From NCBI RefSeq assembly GCF_002218085.1, contig NZ_BDUC01000008.1:1-64000 (forward strand): 64,000 nucleotides of DNA, read 5' to 3'. The stretch's first letter is position 1, and each line of letters starts with the position of its first letter. Origin of the DNA: Tolypothrix sp. NIES-4075. Lineage in GTDB: Bacteria; Cyanobacteriota; Cyanobacteriia; Cyanobacteriales; Nostocaceae. Positions 17,028 to 25,480 of this stretch are shown here, one piece after another. The translations under genes and the position numbers were made by a program. The notes under the pieces were generated by a model. The model saw only the letters and a program-made list of their open reading frames with translations. It ran no database searches and was not told the origin of the DNA.

Positions 17028-18212
17028 ATGGCTGAAAAACTTATTGTTTTTGGAATTCCCACTTCTGCTTACGTACATATTCCCTTTTGCAGACGACGGT
17101 GTTTTTATTGTGATTTTCCGGTGTCTGTGGTAGGCGATCGCTTGCGGGGTGAAACATCAGTCGGTATATCCCACTACATTGATGTATTAATTGAAGAAAT
17201 TGCTGCTACGGCGACTTATGGTCTACCTTTGAAGACAATTTTTTTTGGTGGGGGGACTCCTTCGCTTCTATCTACAGATCAGTTGCGACGAATATTAGAA
17301 GCGCTAGAAGAGCGTTTTGGTATTTCTCCGGGGGCGGAAATTTCTATGGAAATGGACCCAGGAACGTTTGATTTGAAACATCTTCAAGGCTATCGTCGCT
17401 GTGGAGTCAATCGGGTAAGTTTGGGTGTGCAAGCATTTGAGTCAGAATTATTGCAAGTTGCGGGGCGATCGCACACTATTACTGATATCTTCACAGCTGT
17501 AGATTTAATTCGCCAGGTGGGGGTTCCCGAATTCAGCATAGACTTAATTTCAGGTTTACCGCATCAAACTTTAGATAGGTGGCAATATTCTTTAGAAAAA
17601 GCGGTGGCGATCGCACCAACGCACATATCTATATATGACCTTACTATTGAGCCACTGACGGCTTTCGGTCGTTTCTACAAACCTGGGGATCAACCTTTAC
17701 CGACAGATGAAACCACAGTCTTGATGTATAGGTTGGCACAGCAAATTTTAACGAGCGCTGGTTACGAACATTATGAAATTTCTAATTATGCCCAGCCAGG
17801 ACATCAATGCCGACATAATCGAGTTTATTGGGAAAATCGCTCTTATTATGGCTTTGGGATGGGGGCAGCGAGTTATCTTGAGGGGAAACGCTTTACTCGT
17901 CCGCGTAAAACCAAGGAATATTACTCTTGGGTGGAAACTGGAAGTGTAATTGATTGTGATGTGACTCCAACAGAAGAAGTTTTGTTAGACACTTTAATGC
18001 TGGGGTTGCGTCTGGCTGAGGGTGTGAGTTTGGATGCGTTGACTTTTCAGTTTGGGGAAGAGAAAGTAAAGGAGATTTACAAGTGTTTGCAACCCTACTT
18101 TGATAAACATTGGGTGGAAGTTGTCGGGGGAAGGTTAAAGTTAAGCGATCCCGATGGGTTTTTATTTTCTAATGTGGTTTTGGCGAAGTTGTTTGAGAAG
18201 CTGGGGGAATGA
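17028..18212 (+). CDS. hemW: HemW-like radical SAM protein
   Basis: A 394-residue protein with the radical SAM cluster motif C21-x3-C25-x2-C28 (PFCRRRCFYCDF) and the SAM-binding FFGGGTPSLL. The conserved NRVSLGVQAFESELLQVAGRSH and SIDLISGLPHQT follow, with a C-terminal HemN-like region. HemW proteins resemble oxygen-independent coproporphyrinogen oxidase (HemN) but act as haem chaperones. The CxxxCxxC is followed by D rather than the extra Cys of true HemN (CxxxCxxCxC), which supports HemW. It is transcribed away from the PIN-TRAM gene. Confidence 0.87.
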   Translation: MAEKLIVFGIPTSAYVHIPFCRRRCFYCDFPVSVVGDRLRGETSVGISHYIDVLIEEIAATATYGLPLKTIFFGGGTPSLLSTDQLRRILEALEERFGISPGAEISMEMDPGTFDLKHLQGYRRCGVNRVSLGVQAFESELLQVAGRSHTITDIFTAVDLIRQVGVPEFSIDLISGLPHQTLDRWQYSLEKAVAIAPTHISIYDLTIEPLTAFGRFYKPGDQPLPTDETTVLMYRLAQQILTSAGYEHYEISNYAQPGHQCRHNRVYWENRSYYGFGMGAASYLEGKRFTRPRKTKEYYSWVETGSVIDCDVTPTEEVLLDTLMLGLRLAEGVSLDALTFQFGEEKVKEIYKCLQPYFDKHWVEVVGGRLKLSDPDGFLFSNVVLAKLFEKLGE

Positions 18213-18267
18213 ACCACATAGAAATAGAAGTGTAACAGATATACATACAGATATTGGGCAAATAAAC

Positions 18268-18438
18268 ATGAGAATTTCAGTAGAAGAAATCGAGCAAGTT
18301 TTTCACCGTCTAATTGAAAGGATAAAACAAGATGAAATTAAATTTAAAGAAACGCTCCTTAACGTAGTAACGGCTTCAGCCGTTAAAATATTTGCTTTGA
18401 GCGGTAAACCGCTCACTACGAAGACTCCATCAAAATAG
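18268..18438 (+). pseudogene. Small conserved gene truncated by a palindromic repeat
   Basis: The frame begins MRISVEEIEQVFHRLIERIK, which has the charge and helix pattern of a conserved small protein. After about 30 codons it runs into a dispersed repeat, so its last 25 residues are only repeat sequence (NVVTASAVKIFALSGKPL). The original C-terminus is not visible further on. The ATG follows a poor ribosome site. I recognise no named family and take it as a remnant. Confidence 0.6.
18363..18422. repeat. Two-hairpin dispersed repeat, copy A
   Basis: The outer ends are CGTAGT and ACTACG. The left hairpin is AACGGCTTCAGCCGTT and the right hairpin GAGCGGTAAACCGCTC. The same design with different arms occurs at 47730-47784 and 61877-61930. 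Confidence 0.7.
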
Positions 18439-18463
18439 TAATTAATAGGCAAAAGTATTTATT

Positions 18464-18583
18464 ATGATAATTAAAGAGTTAGAAGCATAATTATTAGCAT
18501 TAAATCTGACTGAGAAGGCAGAGGCAATACAAACTGATAATATTAAACAAAGTAAACGCAACCAAAATATAGAAAATGTCTAA
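18464..18583 (+). pseudogene. Antitoxin-like fragment (DUF433-type N-terminus)
   Basis: ATG is followed by IIKELEA, then a TAA, then LLALNLTEKAEAIQ in the same frame, and the frame soon ends. This matches the first 20-odd residues of the common cyanobacterial DUF433-type antitoxins (xxELExxLLALxxxEKAxxIQ), with a nonsense mutation and no remaining body. Its end overlaps the start of the intact antitoxin gene that follows. It points to repeated turnover of toxin-antitoxin genes at this spot. Confidence 0.5.
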
Positions 18584-18836
18584 AGAATTACGGGAATTAA
18601 TGAAGCAAGCAGACGCACTCACACCGGATGAGCAATTGCGTCTAATAGCCTATCTAACACAAAGGCTGCAACGCTGCGAAATCAAGCGCAAACCAAGCCG
18701 CAATATTATGGAGTTTATCGGCATAGCGCCAAATATGCTAGGAGGTATGGATGCTCAGGAATATGTTACTCGAATGCGGCGGGGAGAATTCCCTGATTTA
18801 GAAATTGCAGAAAAGCAATTAAGGAAAGAGGAGTGA
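18576..18836 (+). CDS. Probable antitoxin of a PIN toxin-antitoxin pair
   Basis: An 86-residue protein that starts SKELRELMKQADALTPDEQLRLI, a leucine-rich helical segment seen in VapB-like antitoxins (DUF2281-like). It ends with a charged tail (AQEYVTRMRRGEFPDLE) likely to contact the toxin. Its stop overlaps the GTG start of the PIN gene by 4 bp (GTGA). I do not recognise the exact family. The role is inferred from size, order and coupling. Confidence 0.75.
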   Translation: MSKELRELMKQADALTPDEQLRLIAYLTQRLQRCEIKRKPSRNIMEFIGIAPNMLGGMDAQEYVTRMRRGEFPDLEIAEKQLRKEE

Positions 18837-19288
18837 GCATTACAGATAGTTTACAGGGTGTGAATCGCTTATTTCTGGACAGTGCGCCAGTAATATATGC
18901 TGTTGAGCGAAACCCACAGTATTTACCACTTGTCAGAGTAGTTTTTGAGCGCATATTCAGTGGTTTGCCGATGGGTATTGTTTCACCTATTACTTTAGCG
19001 GAATGTTTGGTTCAGCCCTATCGTTTGGGACAAACTGAGTTACAGCAAGATTTTATTGAGTTGATGACTGATAATCAAAACATTGAGTTTGTCCCAATTG
19101 ATGACGAAACACTAGCAATCAATGCTGCTGAAATCAGAGCTAGATATAATCTACAATTACCGGATGCTTTTCAAATTACTGTCGCTTTAGCAGCAGGGTG
19201 TGAAGCTTTTTTAACAAATGATATTACATTTAAGCGCGTTACAGAATTGCGTGTATTGGTGTTAGATGATTTTAATGCTTGTGATTAA
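18833..19288 (+). CDS. PIN-domain toxin, VapC-like
   Basis: A 151-residue PIN protein. Acidic site residues are D16 (LFLDSAPVIYAVE), E57 (TLAECLVQP), D111 (LPDAFQITVAL) and D130 (FLTNDITF). It starts with GTG inside the end of the antitoxin gene, so translation is coupled. The predicted activity is RNA cleavage held in check by the partner. It belongs to a different PIN subgroup from the toxin at 2146-2586, since the motif order and spacing differ (DSAPVIY rather than DTNVLSE). Confidence 0.85.
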   Translation: MSITDSLQGVNRLFLDSAPVIYAVERNPQYLPLVRVVFERIFSGLPMGIVSPITLAECLVQPYRLGQTELQQDFIELMTDNQNIEFVPIDDETLAINAAEIRARYNLQLPDAFQITVALAAGCEAFLTNDITFKRVTELRVLVLDDFNACD

Positions 19289-19289
19289 A

Positions 19290-19392
19290 ATAAATTAAAA
19301 TTGGTGCGTTACACTGCGTTAACGCACCCTACAAATTTAACTAATTCCTAACTCATAATTCTATAAAGACGCGATAAATCGCGTCTCTACTC
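19290..19392. repeat. Two palindromic repeats between convergent genes
   Basis: GGTGCGTTA-CACTGCG-TTAACGCACC forms one hairpin. The second, at 19363-19390, is an AAGACGCGAT-AA-ATCGCGTCTC palindrome of the GAGACGCGAT family found at five other places in the window. Together they may end transcription of both converging genes. Confidence 0.6.
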
Positions 19393-19400
19393 CTAACTTT

Positions 19401-19808
19401 TTAAGGAACAATCAACACTGGACAAGGTGAAAGATTAGTCACGCGAGTGGTGACGCTATCTGTTGCCCCTTCTTCAGTCAAGCCAAGTCCGCGACAGCCC
19501 ATGATGATTAAATTGGCATTAATTTCATCGGCAACGTCACAAATTGTAAAGGCAGGGTTGCCTTCTCTTTCGATGGTTTCGGCTTGAATGCCTTGCTGAG
19601 AAAATAACGCTTGGGCACTTTGCAGCAGTTTGGCAACCGCTTCGGGTGACATCATGGGATCTGTAGTTGGTGCGTCTGGGTTGGGTTCTTCGACGACAGA
19701 CAGCAGCACTAAGCGACTACCGTACTTTTGCACGATGTTGGCAACCACGTCAGCGGCTTCCCGCGCTTCCCGGCTTTGATCGAGTGGAAATAAAACTGTT
19801 TTGAACAT
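19401..19808 (-). CDS. Universal stress protein (UspA family)
   Basis: A 135-residue single-domain USP. It opens FKTVLFPLDQSREAREAADV, with the strand-Asp (D10) used for nucleotide binding, and ends LIIMGCRGLG...TTRVTNLSPCPVLIVP. The glycine motif near the end departs from the strict G-x2-G-x9-G-(S/T) of ATP-binding members, so ATP binding is uncertain. The ATG at 19808 is chosen because the domain begins there. An upstream in-frame extension of 22 residues looks non-coding. It is divergent from pgk, with 90 bp between starts. Confidence 0.88.
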   Translation of the reverse strand: MFKTVLFPLDQSREAREAADVVANIVQKYGSRLVLLSVVEEPNPDAPTTDPMMSPEAVAKLLQSAQALFSQQGIQAETIEREGNPAFTICDVADEINANLIIMGCRGLGLTEEGATDSVTTRVTNLSPCPVLIVP

Positions 19809-19898
19809 CTGATTCACCTGCGTAGCCCTTACTCCGGTAAAATCTGGAATGGCTCTACTTACAAAAAATAACAAAAAGGCGATCGCGAGGTTTGTACT

Positions 19899-21101
19899 AT
19901 GTCCAAAAAAACTTTAGCAAATTTATCCGCTTCTGACTTATCCGGCAAACGCGCTTTGGTGCGGGTTGACTTTAATGTGCCTCTAGACGACAGTGGCAAC
20001 ATCACAGACGATACTCGCATTCGCGCTGCTCTACCAACTATCCAGGATTTGACTCAGAAGGGCGCTAAAGTGATTCTAGTCAGCCATTTTGGGCGTCCCA
20101 AAGGCGTGGATGACAAATTGCGTCTCACACCAGTTGCAAAGCGCTTGTCTGACTTGCTAGGACAAGAAGTCGTCAAAACTGATGACTCCATTGGTGATGA
20201 CGTTGCGGCAAAAGTGGGAGCGTTGCAAAATGGACAAGTGTTGTTGCTAGAAAATGTCCGCTTCTACAAAGAAGAGGAGAAAAACGATCCAGAATTTGCG
20301 AAAAAACTCGCTGCAAATGCTGATTTGTATGTCAATGATGCTTTCGGCACAGCACACCGCGCTCACGCATCTACCGAAGGTGTGACTAAATATCTCAGTC
20401 CTTCGGTTGGGGGATATTTGATTGAGAAAGAATTGCAGTATTTGCAAAGCGCGATCGCTAATCCTCAACGTCCTTTAGCAGCAATTATCGGCGGTTCCAA
20501 AGTTTCCAGTAAAATCGGTGTAATTGAAGCCCTACTGGAAAAATGTGACAAGCTAATCATCGGTGGGGGAATGATTTTCACCTTCTACAAAGCTCGTGGT
20601 TTGAATGTCGGTAAGTCGTTGGTGGAAGAAGACAAACTAGAATTAGCAAAGTCTTTAGAAGCTAAAGCAAAAGAACGCGGTGTTGATTTGCTGCTTCCCA
20701 CAGATGTGGTTGTAGCAGATAAATTTGCTGCTGATGCCAATTCTCAAACCGTCAGCATTGACAATATCCCCGATGGTTGGATGGGTTTGGATATTGGTCC
20801 GGACTCAATAAAAGTGTTCCAAGAAGCCCTGAATGATTGCAAGACGGTGATTTGGAATGGTCCGATGGGTGTGTTTGAGTTCGATAAATTTGCCGCAGGT
20901 ACAGAAGCGATCGCTCACACTTTAGCCGACATCAGCAAAAAAGGCGCCATCACCATTATCGGCGGTGGCGACTCTGTAGCGGCTGTGGAAAAGGTCGGTT
21001 TAGCCGAGCAAATGAGTCACATTTCTACTGGTGGTGGCGCCAGCTTGGAGTTACTCGAAGGTAAGGAATTACCGGGAATCGTCGCTTTAGATGAAGCGTA
21101 A
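19899..21101 (+). CDS. pgk: Phosphoglycerate kinase
   Basis: A 400-residue cytosolic enzyme of standard length that converts 1,3-bisphosphoglycerate and ADP to 3-phosphoglycerate and ATP. It serves glycolysis and, in reverse, the Calvin cycle. Signature blocks are RVDFNVPLDDSGNITDDTRI, SHFGRPKG, NDAFGTAHRAHAS, GGSKVSSKIGV, WNGPMGVFE and GGGDSVAAVEK. A HIP1 sequence (GCGATCGCG) lies 20 bp before the ATG. Confidence 0.97.
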   Translation: MSKKTLANLSASDLSGKRALVRVDFNVPLDDSGNITDDTRIRAALPTIQDLTQKGAKVILVSHFGRPKGVDDKLRLTPVAKRLSDLLGQEVVKTDDSIGDDVAAKVGALQNGQVLLLENVRFYKEEEKNDPEFAKKLAANADLYVNDAFGTAHRAHASTEGVTKYLSPSVGGYLIEKELQYLQSAIANPQRPLAAIIGGSKVSSKIGVIEALLEKCDKLIIGGGMIFTFYKARGLNVGKSLVEEDKLELAKSLEAKAKERGVDLLLPTDVVVADKFAADANSQTVSIDNIPDGWMGLDIGPDSIKVFQEALNDCKTVIWNGPMGVFEFDKFAAGTEAIAHTLADISKKGAITIIGGGDSVAAVEKVGLAEQMSHISTGGGASLELLEGKELPGIVALDEA

Positions 21102-21114
21102 TCAAGTGTGAAGG

Positions 21115-21150
21115 ATGAAGGATAAAGGATGATTTCATTCTTTATCCTTT
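21115..21150 (+). terminator. Hairpin after pgk
   Basis: AAGGATAAAGGATG pairs with CATTCTTTATCCTT around ATTT, with one mismatched pair. It starts 14 bp after the pgk stop. The following T-rich run is weak (TCTGTCTTTG), so it may be only a partial terminator. Confidence 0.5.
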
Positions 21151-21183
21151 CTGTCTTTGCTTAAATTTTAATTTTGAATTGTT

Positions 21184-21801
21184 GTGGAACCAAAATGGCT
21201 GGAATGGGCGCAAAAGTTGAAAGCGATCGCTCAAAATGGTTTGACTTATTCCGAAAATCCTTTTGACATTCAGCGCTTTCAACAAGTGCAAGAAATTACT
21301 GCGGAAATTTTATCTTCTTACTCAAATACAGAACAAAGCTATATTCTGGATTTGTTCGCTGGTGATGTCGGCTATGCTACTCCGAAAGTTGACGTGCGCG
21401 GAGTTGTCTTTCAAGGCGATACGATATTATTAGTTAAAGAACGAGTAGACGGCTGTTGGACTTTACCTGGTGGATGGGCTGATATCGGTGATTCTCCAAG
21501 TGAAGTCACTGTGAGAGAAGTTTTTGAAGAATCCGGTTATTTAACTCGCGCTGTGAAAGTTTTGGCTGTCTATGATAGAGATAGACAAGGACATCCTCCT
21601 TTTTTGCATTACGTCTACAAGCTATTTTTTCTGTGTGAATTAGTTGGGGGTTCTGCTTCACCAAGTATTGAAACGGAGGAAGTTGGATTTTTTGCAGAAG
21701 ATAATATTCCCGAATTATCTTTGGGACGTGTGACACCAGCGCAAATTACGCGATTTTTTCAACATCACCGCGATCCAAATTTGCCCACAGATTTCGATTA
21801 G
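21184..21801 (+). CDS. NUDIX hydrolase with NUDIX N-terminal helper domain
   Basis: A 205-residue protein. Residues 1-60 (WLEWAQKLKAIAQNGL, YSENPFDIQRFQQVQEI) match the N-terminal extension found in ADP-ribose and nucleoside-diphosphate-X hydrolases. The NUDIX box at about 99-121 reads G-x5-D-x7-REVFEESGY, with Asp where the consensus has Glu. Likely substrates are ADP-ribose or related compounds, and the metal ligands are the EE pair. The best start is the GTG at 21184, because no ATG precedes the conserved N-terminal domain. It lies 80 bp after pgk and could be partly co-transcribed. Confidence 0.85.
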   Translation: MEPKWLEWAQKLKAIAQNGLTYSENPFDIQRFQQVQEITAEILSSYSNTEQSYILDLFAGDVGYATPKVDVRGVVFQGDTILLVKERVDGCWTLPGGWADIGDSPSEVTVREVFEESGYLTRAVKVLAVYDRDRQGHPPFLHYVYKLFFLCELVGGSASPSIETEEVGFFAEDNIPELSLGRVTPAQITRFFQHHRDPNLPTDFD

Positions 21802-22168
21802 GGGGAGTAGATATGGCTTTGAAGTTATAGTTTATAACTAATTTATATTCTCAAAGCGCATAATTTGAGTTTGCTTACACCGATTAAAAATTAGGGTGTT
21901 GCGTAGTAGTTAAGGGATGATTATTTCATGCAGAGGCGCAGAGGCGCAGAGAAAATGAGGGTGTCAGGTGTTACGCTTTGAAGAAGAACAAAAAACGAAC
22001 CGCCAAGTACGCCAAGTGCGCCTTCGCGCAGCGTCTCGCAGAGAAGGAATAAGAGTTTGAGAGGTATTTGGCGTAAGTTCTGGGTGTTTCATAATTTTTC
22101 AGCTTGACAATTTTATTAGGTAAAGTATTTTTAAACTCAATGTCGTTTTAATAACTAATTGCAGACAA
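21802..22168. repeat. Gap with GCAGAGGCGCAGAG and GCGCAGCG-type repeats
   Basis: No gene is visible in these 367 bases. They contain AGGCGCAGAGGCGCAGAG near 21935 and a GTACGCCAAGTGCGCC/GCGCAGCGTCTCGCAGAGAAGG repeat at about 21995-22048. The latter is related to the repeat that breaks the first transposase. The last 60 bases are AT-rich and may hold the promoter of the next gene. Confidence 0.5.
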
Positions 22169-23050
22169 ATGACTGAAATCACTCAATACAAACAAGTACA
22201 GCAGCATCCGAGACTCGGAGTTGAAGTGTTACAGGGTTGTAGTTTGACTAATCTGACAAATTTACAAATACGTGAATTTAAGCGATCGCTTTGGGAACAC
22301 GGTGTTGTTGTAGTTAGAGAGCAACATCTTACCGCTTTGCAGTTGGAAGAATTTGCTAGAAATACGTTTGGTGATTTAATGTTTGGTGGCTATTCTAAGA
22401 CATTAGATCCTGATATTAGCCCAGATTTACAAAGTCAATATGTGAATATTTTGGGTAATCCAAAAGGACTTTCTCAAGATGTGGTAGGAAAGTTTGCTTG
22501 GCAATGGCATCATGATAAAGATGGCATCCCAAGCAGAGAAGGACTGGATATGAATGCACTTTATGTGGTGATGCTTTATGGGGTAAAAGTTCCTCCGGAA
22601 GGGATGGATGGGCAACCCCATACAACTGAGTTTATCGACATGGTAGAAGCGTATAATAATTTGGATCGTCAACATCAGCAGCAATTAGAAAAGATGTTTA
22701 TGTATCACGCACCACCAATGTTTTCTAAAAGTAACAAAACGCCAGTTGACATTCCTCAGAAAGTGCATCCAATTGTGTCTACTCACAAAGTTACTGGTGA
22801 AAAAGGATTATATTTAGGTTCAGATACAGCGATTCCTGTCGGTATGGAAGATGAACCATCAGCAAAACATTTTTGGAATGATTTATTTCAAACTGTTTTA
22901 AATTGCACTCCCGTTTATTCTTATGTTTGGCATCCAGGAGATATTATCTTTTGGGACAATTCACAAGTGATGCATAGAGGTACTTTTTATGATGCAACAA
23001 AGTATCAACGTATTGCATTACGTTTAGGAGTTGTAGATACGCATATTTGA
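22169..23050 (+). CDS. TauD/TfdA-type Fe(II)/2-oxoglutarate dioxygenase
   Basis: A 293-residue protein. The iron site is visible as H114-x-D116 in WQWHHDKDG and a distal His in SQVMHRGTFYD, followed by the 2-oxoglutarate-binding Arg in YQRIALRLG. The N-terminal LWEHGVVVVREQHLTALQLEEFA is the usual TauD opening. Such enzymes hydroxylate small substrates (taurine, 2,4-D, amino acids in natural-product pathways). No pathway genes lie beside it, so the substrate is unknown. It stands alone between repeats. Confidence 0.87.
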   Translation: MTEITQYKQVQQHPRLGVEVLQGCSLTNLTNLQIREFKRSLWEHGVVVVREQHLTALQLEEFARNTFGDLMFGGYSKTLDPDISPDLQSQYVNILGNPKGLSQDVVGKFAWQWHHDKDGIPSREGLDMNALYVVMLYGVKVPPEGMDGQPHTTEFIDMVEAYNNLDRQHQQQLEKMFMYHAPPMFSKSNKTPVDIPQKVHPIVSTHKVTGEKGLYLGSDTAIPVGMEDEPSAKHFWNDLFQTVLNCTPVYSYVWHPGDIIFWDNSQVMHRGTFYDATKYQRIALRLGVVDTHI

Positions 23051-23169
23051 TGTTTTGAATAAGTAGAGTTTTGTGTGAAATCGTAACAATTTAAGGTTGA
23101 ATTTTCAACGCAAAGGGACGCTAAGGAAAACGCAAAGGTTCGCAGAGTTTTATTCTGAATTAATCTGTA

Positions 23170-25323
23170 CTAAGGCGTTTTTATCGGTGTTGGTGTGGGT
23201 GTTGATGTTGGTGTGGGTGTTGGTGTTGATGTTGGTGTGGGTGTTGGTGTGGGTGTTAATATCGGCGTAGAAGTTTCGGTGGGTGTCGGTGTCGGAGATG
23301 GTGGTGGTGCGGGATTTTCGGCGGTGATTTTAAGTTGATAATCTACTGATTTTGATGCGGTGGAAACGACGACAAACTCATAATATCCGTCTTCTGGTAG
23401 TTCGGTTGATAAAGAACGTTTTGTAGAATCTTCTAAAAATTTGACTTTGCCAGAGGGAGAATAAACTGATAGCAAAACTTGCGAATTTGCTTGTAGTTTA
23501 ATATCCATCAATTGATTTTTGGCAAGTTCGGCAATGAATACTTTGCCATCAGCAGCTTTGAGAGTACCGCTAACAGTTTTACTCGTGGCATTTTTATCAA
23601 ATACAAGTTTCTCAAAAGCCCTACGGTCAACGATCGCTTGAACTTTATCACTAACAAATCCTTGCCAAACTTGTCCAATCGGTGTATTTCTAAAATTTTT
23701 ACCCTGCTGTTCGGGAAATTGCTGATAAAATGCAGCATCAGCCAAATCATATAAAGAACGGCTACCAACGTTGATTTCATTGACTTGGGCTTTATAGCGA
23801 TCGCGTTGTGCTGCTGTATAATTTCCTAATTGCTGACGGGCATTTTTACTTAGTGGCGCAAGCTTATCTAACAATTCGGCGGCTGTTTTATCCCATTCAG
23901 CCCGCAAACTTTCATCTTCAGCATTATCGCTCAGTTTGTGCCCTTTTAAGCTGGGATTTCTCTCCCAAAAAACTTGATTTACCAAATTAACGTAAAAGTT
24001 GAAATCTATACCCAACTGTTGACGGCGATCGCTTAATTTTTCTTTACGTGCGCGTTCTTCGGGTGAGTACTGCGCTAGGGGATCGGTTGGCTGATTATCC
24101 TTTGGTGTAACGCTGGGTTTAGGTTGCACCGTATCTTGTGAAGAATCTCCACCACGAGACAGTATCAAGTTTGTTCCTAACCAACCTACACCAACAACCC
24201 CAGCTAGCGCTAATCCCACCAACAAACTTTTCCCTGATGTCCACGAGTTTTGTGGTTGAGGAATATCGGGGGAGGGAGGAGGGGGGAAGGGGGGAAGGGG
24301 GGGAGGGGGGGCTACTGCTACGGTGGCAGATGTTGGTTCTGTCGATTGAGTCGGCGGATAGTTGACAGGTGACGAGTTTAATGCATTTAAAACTTGCCGC
24401 GCTGATTGAAAGCGATCGCCTGGTCTAGGTGATAGCATTTTCTCTAACACCTGTTCTAAATTTGGACTAACAGTTACTTCCCGTCGCCATTGCCAAGTTA
24501 GCGTATGAGTATCAATTAATTCTTGCGGTTGTTTAGCTGTCAGTAAAACTAACACCGTTGCGGCTAAAGCATACAAATCGCTGTGAGGCGACACCAACCC
24601 GGTTTGCATCTGTTCTGAGGGTGCATATCCCACCTTACCCAGTAGTGTTGCGGCTGGTGTCGCACCTGCACCGTGTTGATAATATTCGGAAGCTACGGCT
24701 GCGACTACTTGTTTCACCCCGCCAAAGTCAATTAAAATTGGTAATTGGTCAGCGGTGCGAAGAATTAAATTATCGGGGGAGATATCGCGGTGAATGACTC
24801 CCAAAGAGTGAATATAATCTAAAACTGGCAGAAGTTGGAGCAACAATTGACGCACTTCTGCTTCACTAAACCGCAAACCTTGCTGTAAGCGACTATTTAA
24901 TAAAGCGTTGTAAGGTTGCCCTTCTACATAATCTTGCACCAAAAACAGATATTCCTTACCCCCCAAGTTGCTGCGAAACAATTCCCGAAAGCGGGGAATT
25001 TGCGGATGTTGCAATTTGTAAAGAACAGTTGCTTCTCGCTGAAATAGTTCTTCGGCTTTTTGTAAAACGTAGGGAGTTTGAACTTGGGGAGAGAATTCCT
25101 TTAAAACACAAAGTTCCCGAAAGCGGTTGATATCAAGAGCTAAATGAGTGCGTCCGAATCCGCCTTGACCGAGTAGACGTACAATAACATAGCGATCGCC
25201 TAAAGTTTGTCCCGGTTGGATACCCTGACTCACCAGATTCCGATCCAACTTTTCACCACAATGGAGACAAAAGCGACTACCAGCAGGATTTTCGTGTCCT
25301 TTGGAACAATAAACGAAATTCAT
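23170..25323 (-). CDS. Serine/threonine protein kinase with zinc ribbon and extracytoplasmic domains
   Basis: A 717-residue protein. The order is a zinc ribbon (C6, H10, C19, C22 in YCSKGH and FCLHCG), then a kinase domain at about 44-315 with GQGGFGRTH, K75, HRDISPDN (D180) and IDFGG (D199). A Pro-rich linker (about 330-355) leads to a membrane helix (LLVGLALAGVVGVGWLG, about 367-387). Outside are an unnamed domain (about 425-580, RRQQLGIDF to WQGFVSDK) and a PPC-like beta domain (SGTLKAADGKVFIAEL, SVYSPSGK). A 40-residue Thr-Pro repeat tail ends it. The same unnamed domain is in the next kinase. It probably senses an envelope signal. Confidence 0.9.
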   Translation of the reverse strand: MNFVYCSKGHENPAGSRFCLHCGEKLDRNLVSQGIQPGQTLGDRYVIVRLLGQGGFGRTHLALDINRFRELCVLKEFSPQVQTPYVLQKAEELFQREATVLYKLQHPQIPRFRELFRSNLGGKEYLFLVQDYVEGQPYNALLNSRLQQGLRFSEAEVRQLLLQLLPVLDYIHSLGVIHRDISPDNLILRTADQLPILIDFGGVKQVVAAVASEYYQHGAGATPAATLLGKVGYAPSEQMQTGLVSPHSDLYALAATVLVLLTAKQPQELIDTHTLTWQWRREVTVSPNLEQVLEKMLSPRPGDRFQSARQVLNALNSSPVNYPPTQSTEPTSATVAVAPPPPLPPFPPPPSPDIPQPQNSWTSGKSLLVGLALAGVVGVGWLGTNLILSRGGDSSQDTVQPKPSVTPKDNQPTDPLAQYSPEERARKEKLSDRRQQLGIDFNFYVNLVNQVFWERNPSLKGHKLSDNAEDESLRAEWDKTAAELLDKLAPLSKNARQQLGNYTAAQRDRYKAQVNEINVGSRSLYDLADAAFYQQFPEQQGKNFRNTPIGQVWQGFVSDKVQAIVDRRAFEKLVFDKNATSKTVSGTLKAADGKVFIAELAKNQLMDIKLQANSQVLLSVYSPSGKVKFLEDSTKRSLSTELPEDGYYEFVVVSTASKSVDYQLKITAENPAPPPSPTPTPTETSTPILTPTPTPTPTSTPTPTPTSTPTPTPIKTP

Positions 25324-25329
25324 AATAAT

Positions 25330-25480
25330 TTAGTTAGTGGTTGGATGTTAGTTGTTGGTTGTGAGTTGCGAGTTGTTGGTTGTCGGTTGTCGGTTGTTAA
25401 TTATTTTATGAACTACTAACCACTAACCACTAACATTGTACAGACGCGATTAATCGCGTCTCTACCACTAACCACTATCC
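25330..25480. repeat. GTTGGTTGT/CTAACCACTAAC repeats and a GACGCGATTAATCGCGTC palindrome
   Basis: Short words TTAGTGG, GTTGTTGGTTG and CACTAACCACTAAC are arranged so that the left half can pair with the right. A 28-bp palindrome of the GAGACGCGAT family lies at 25438-25465. The unit separates the two kinase genes. Confidence 0.6.

Noticed and set aside
18154..18438. Longer frame upstream of the small truncated gene
   Set aside because: The first part overlaps the 3' end of hemW in another frame; only the portion from the ATG at 18268 looks coding.
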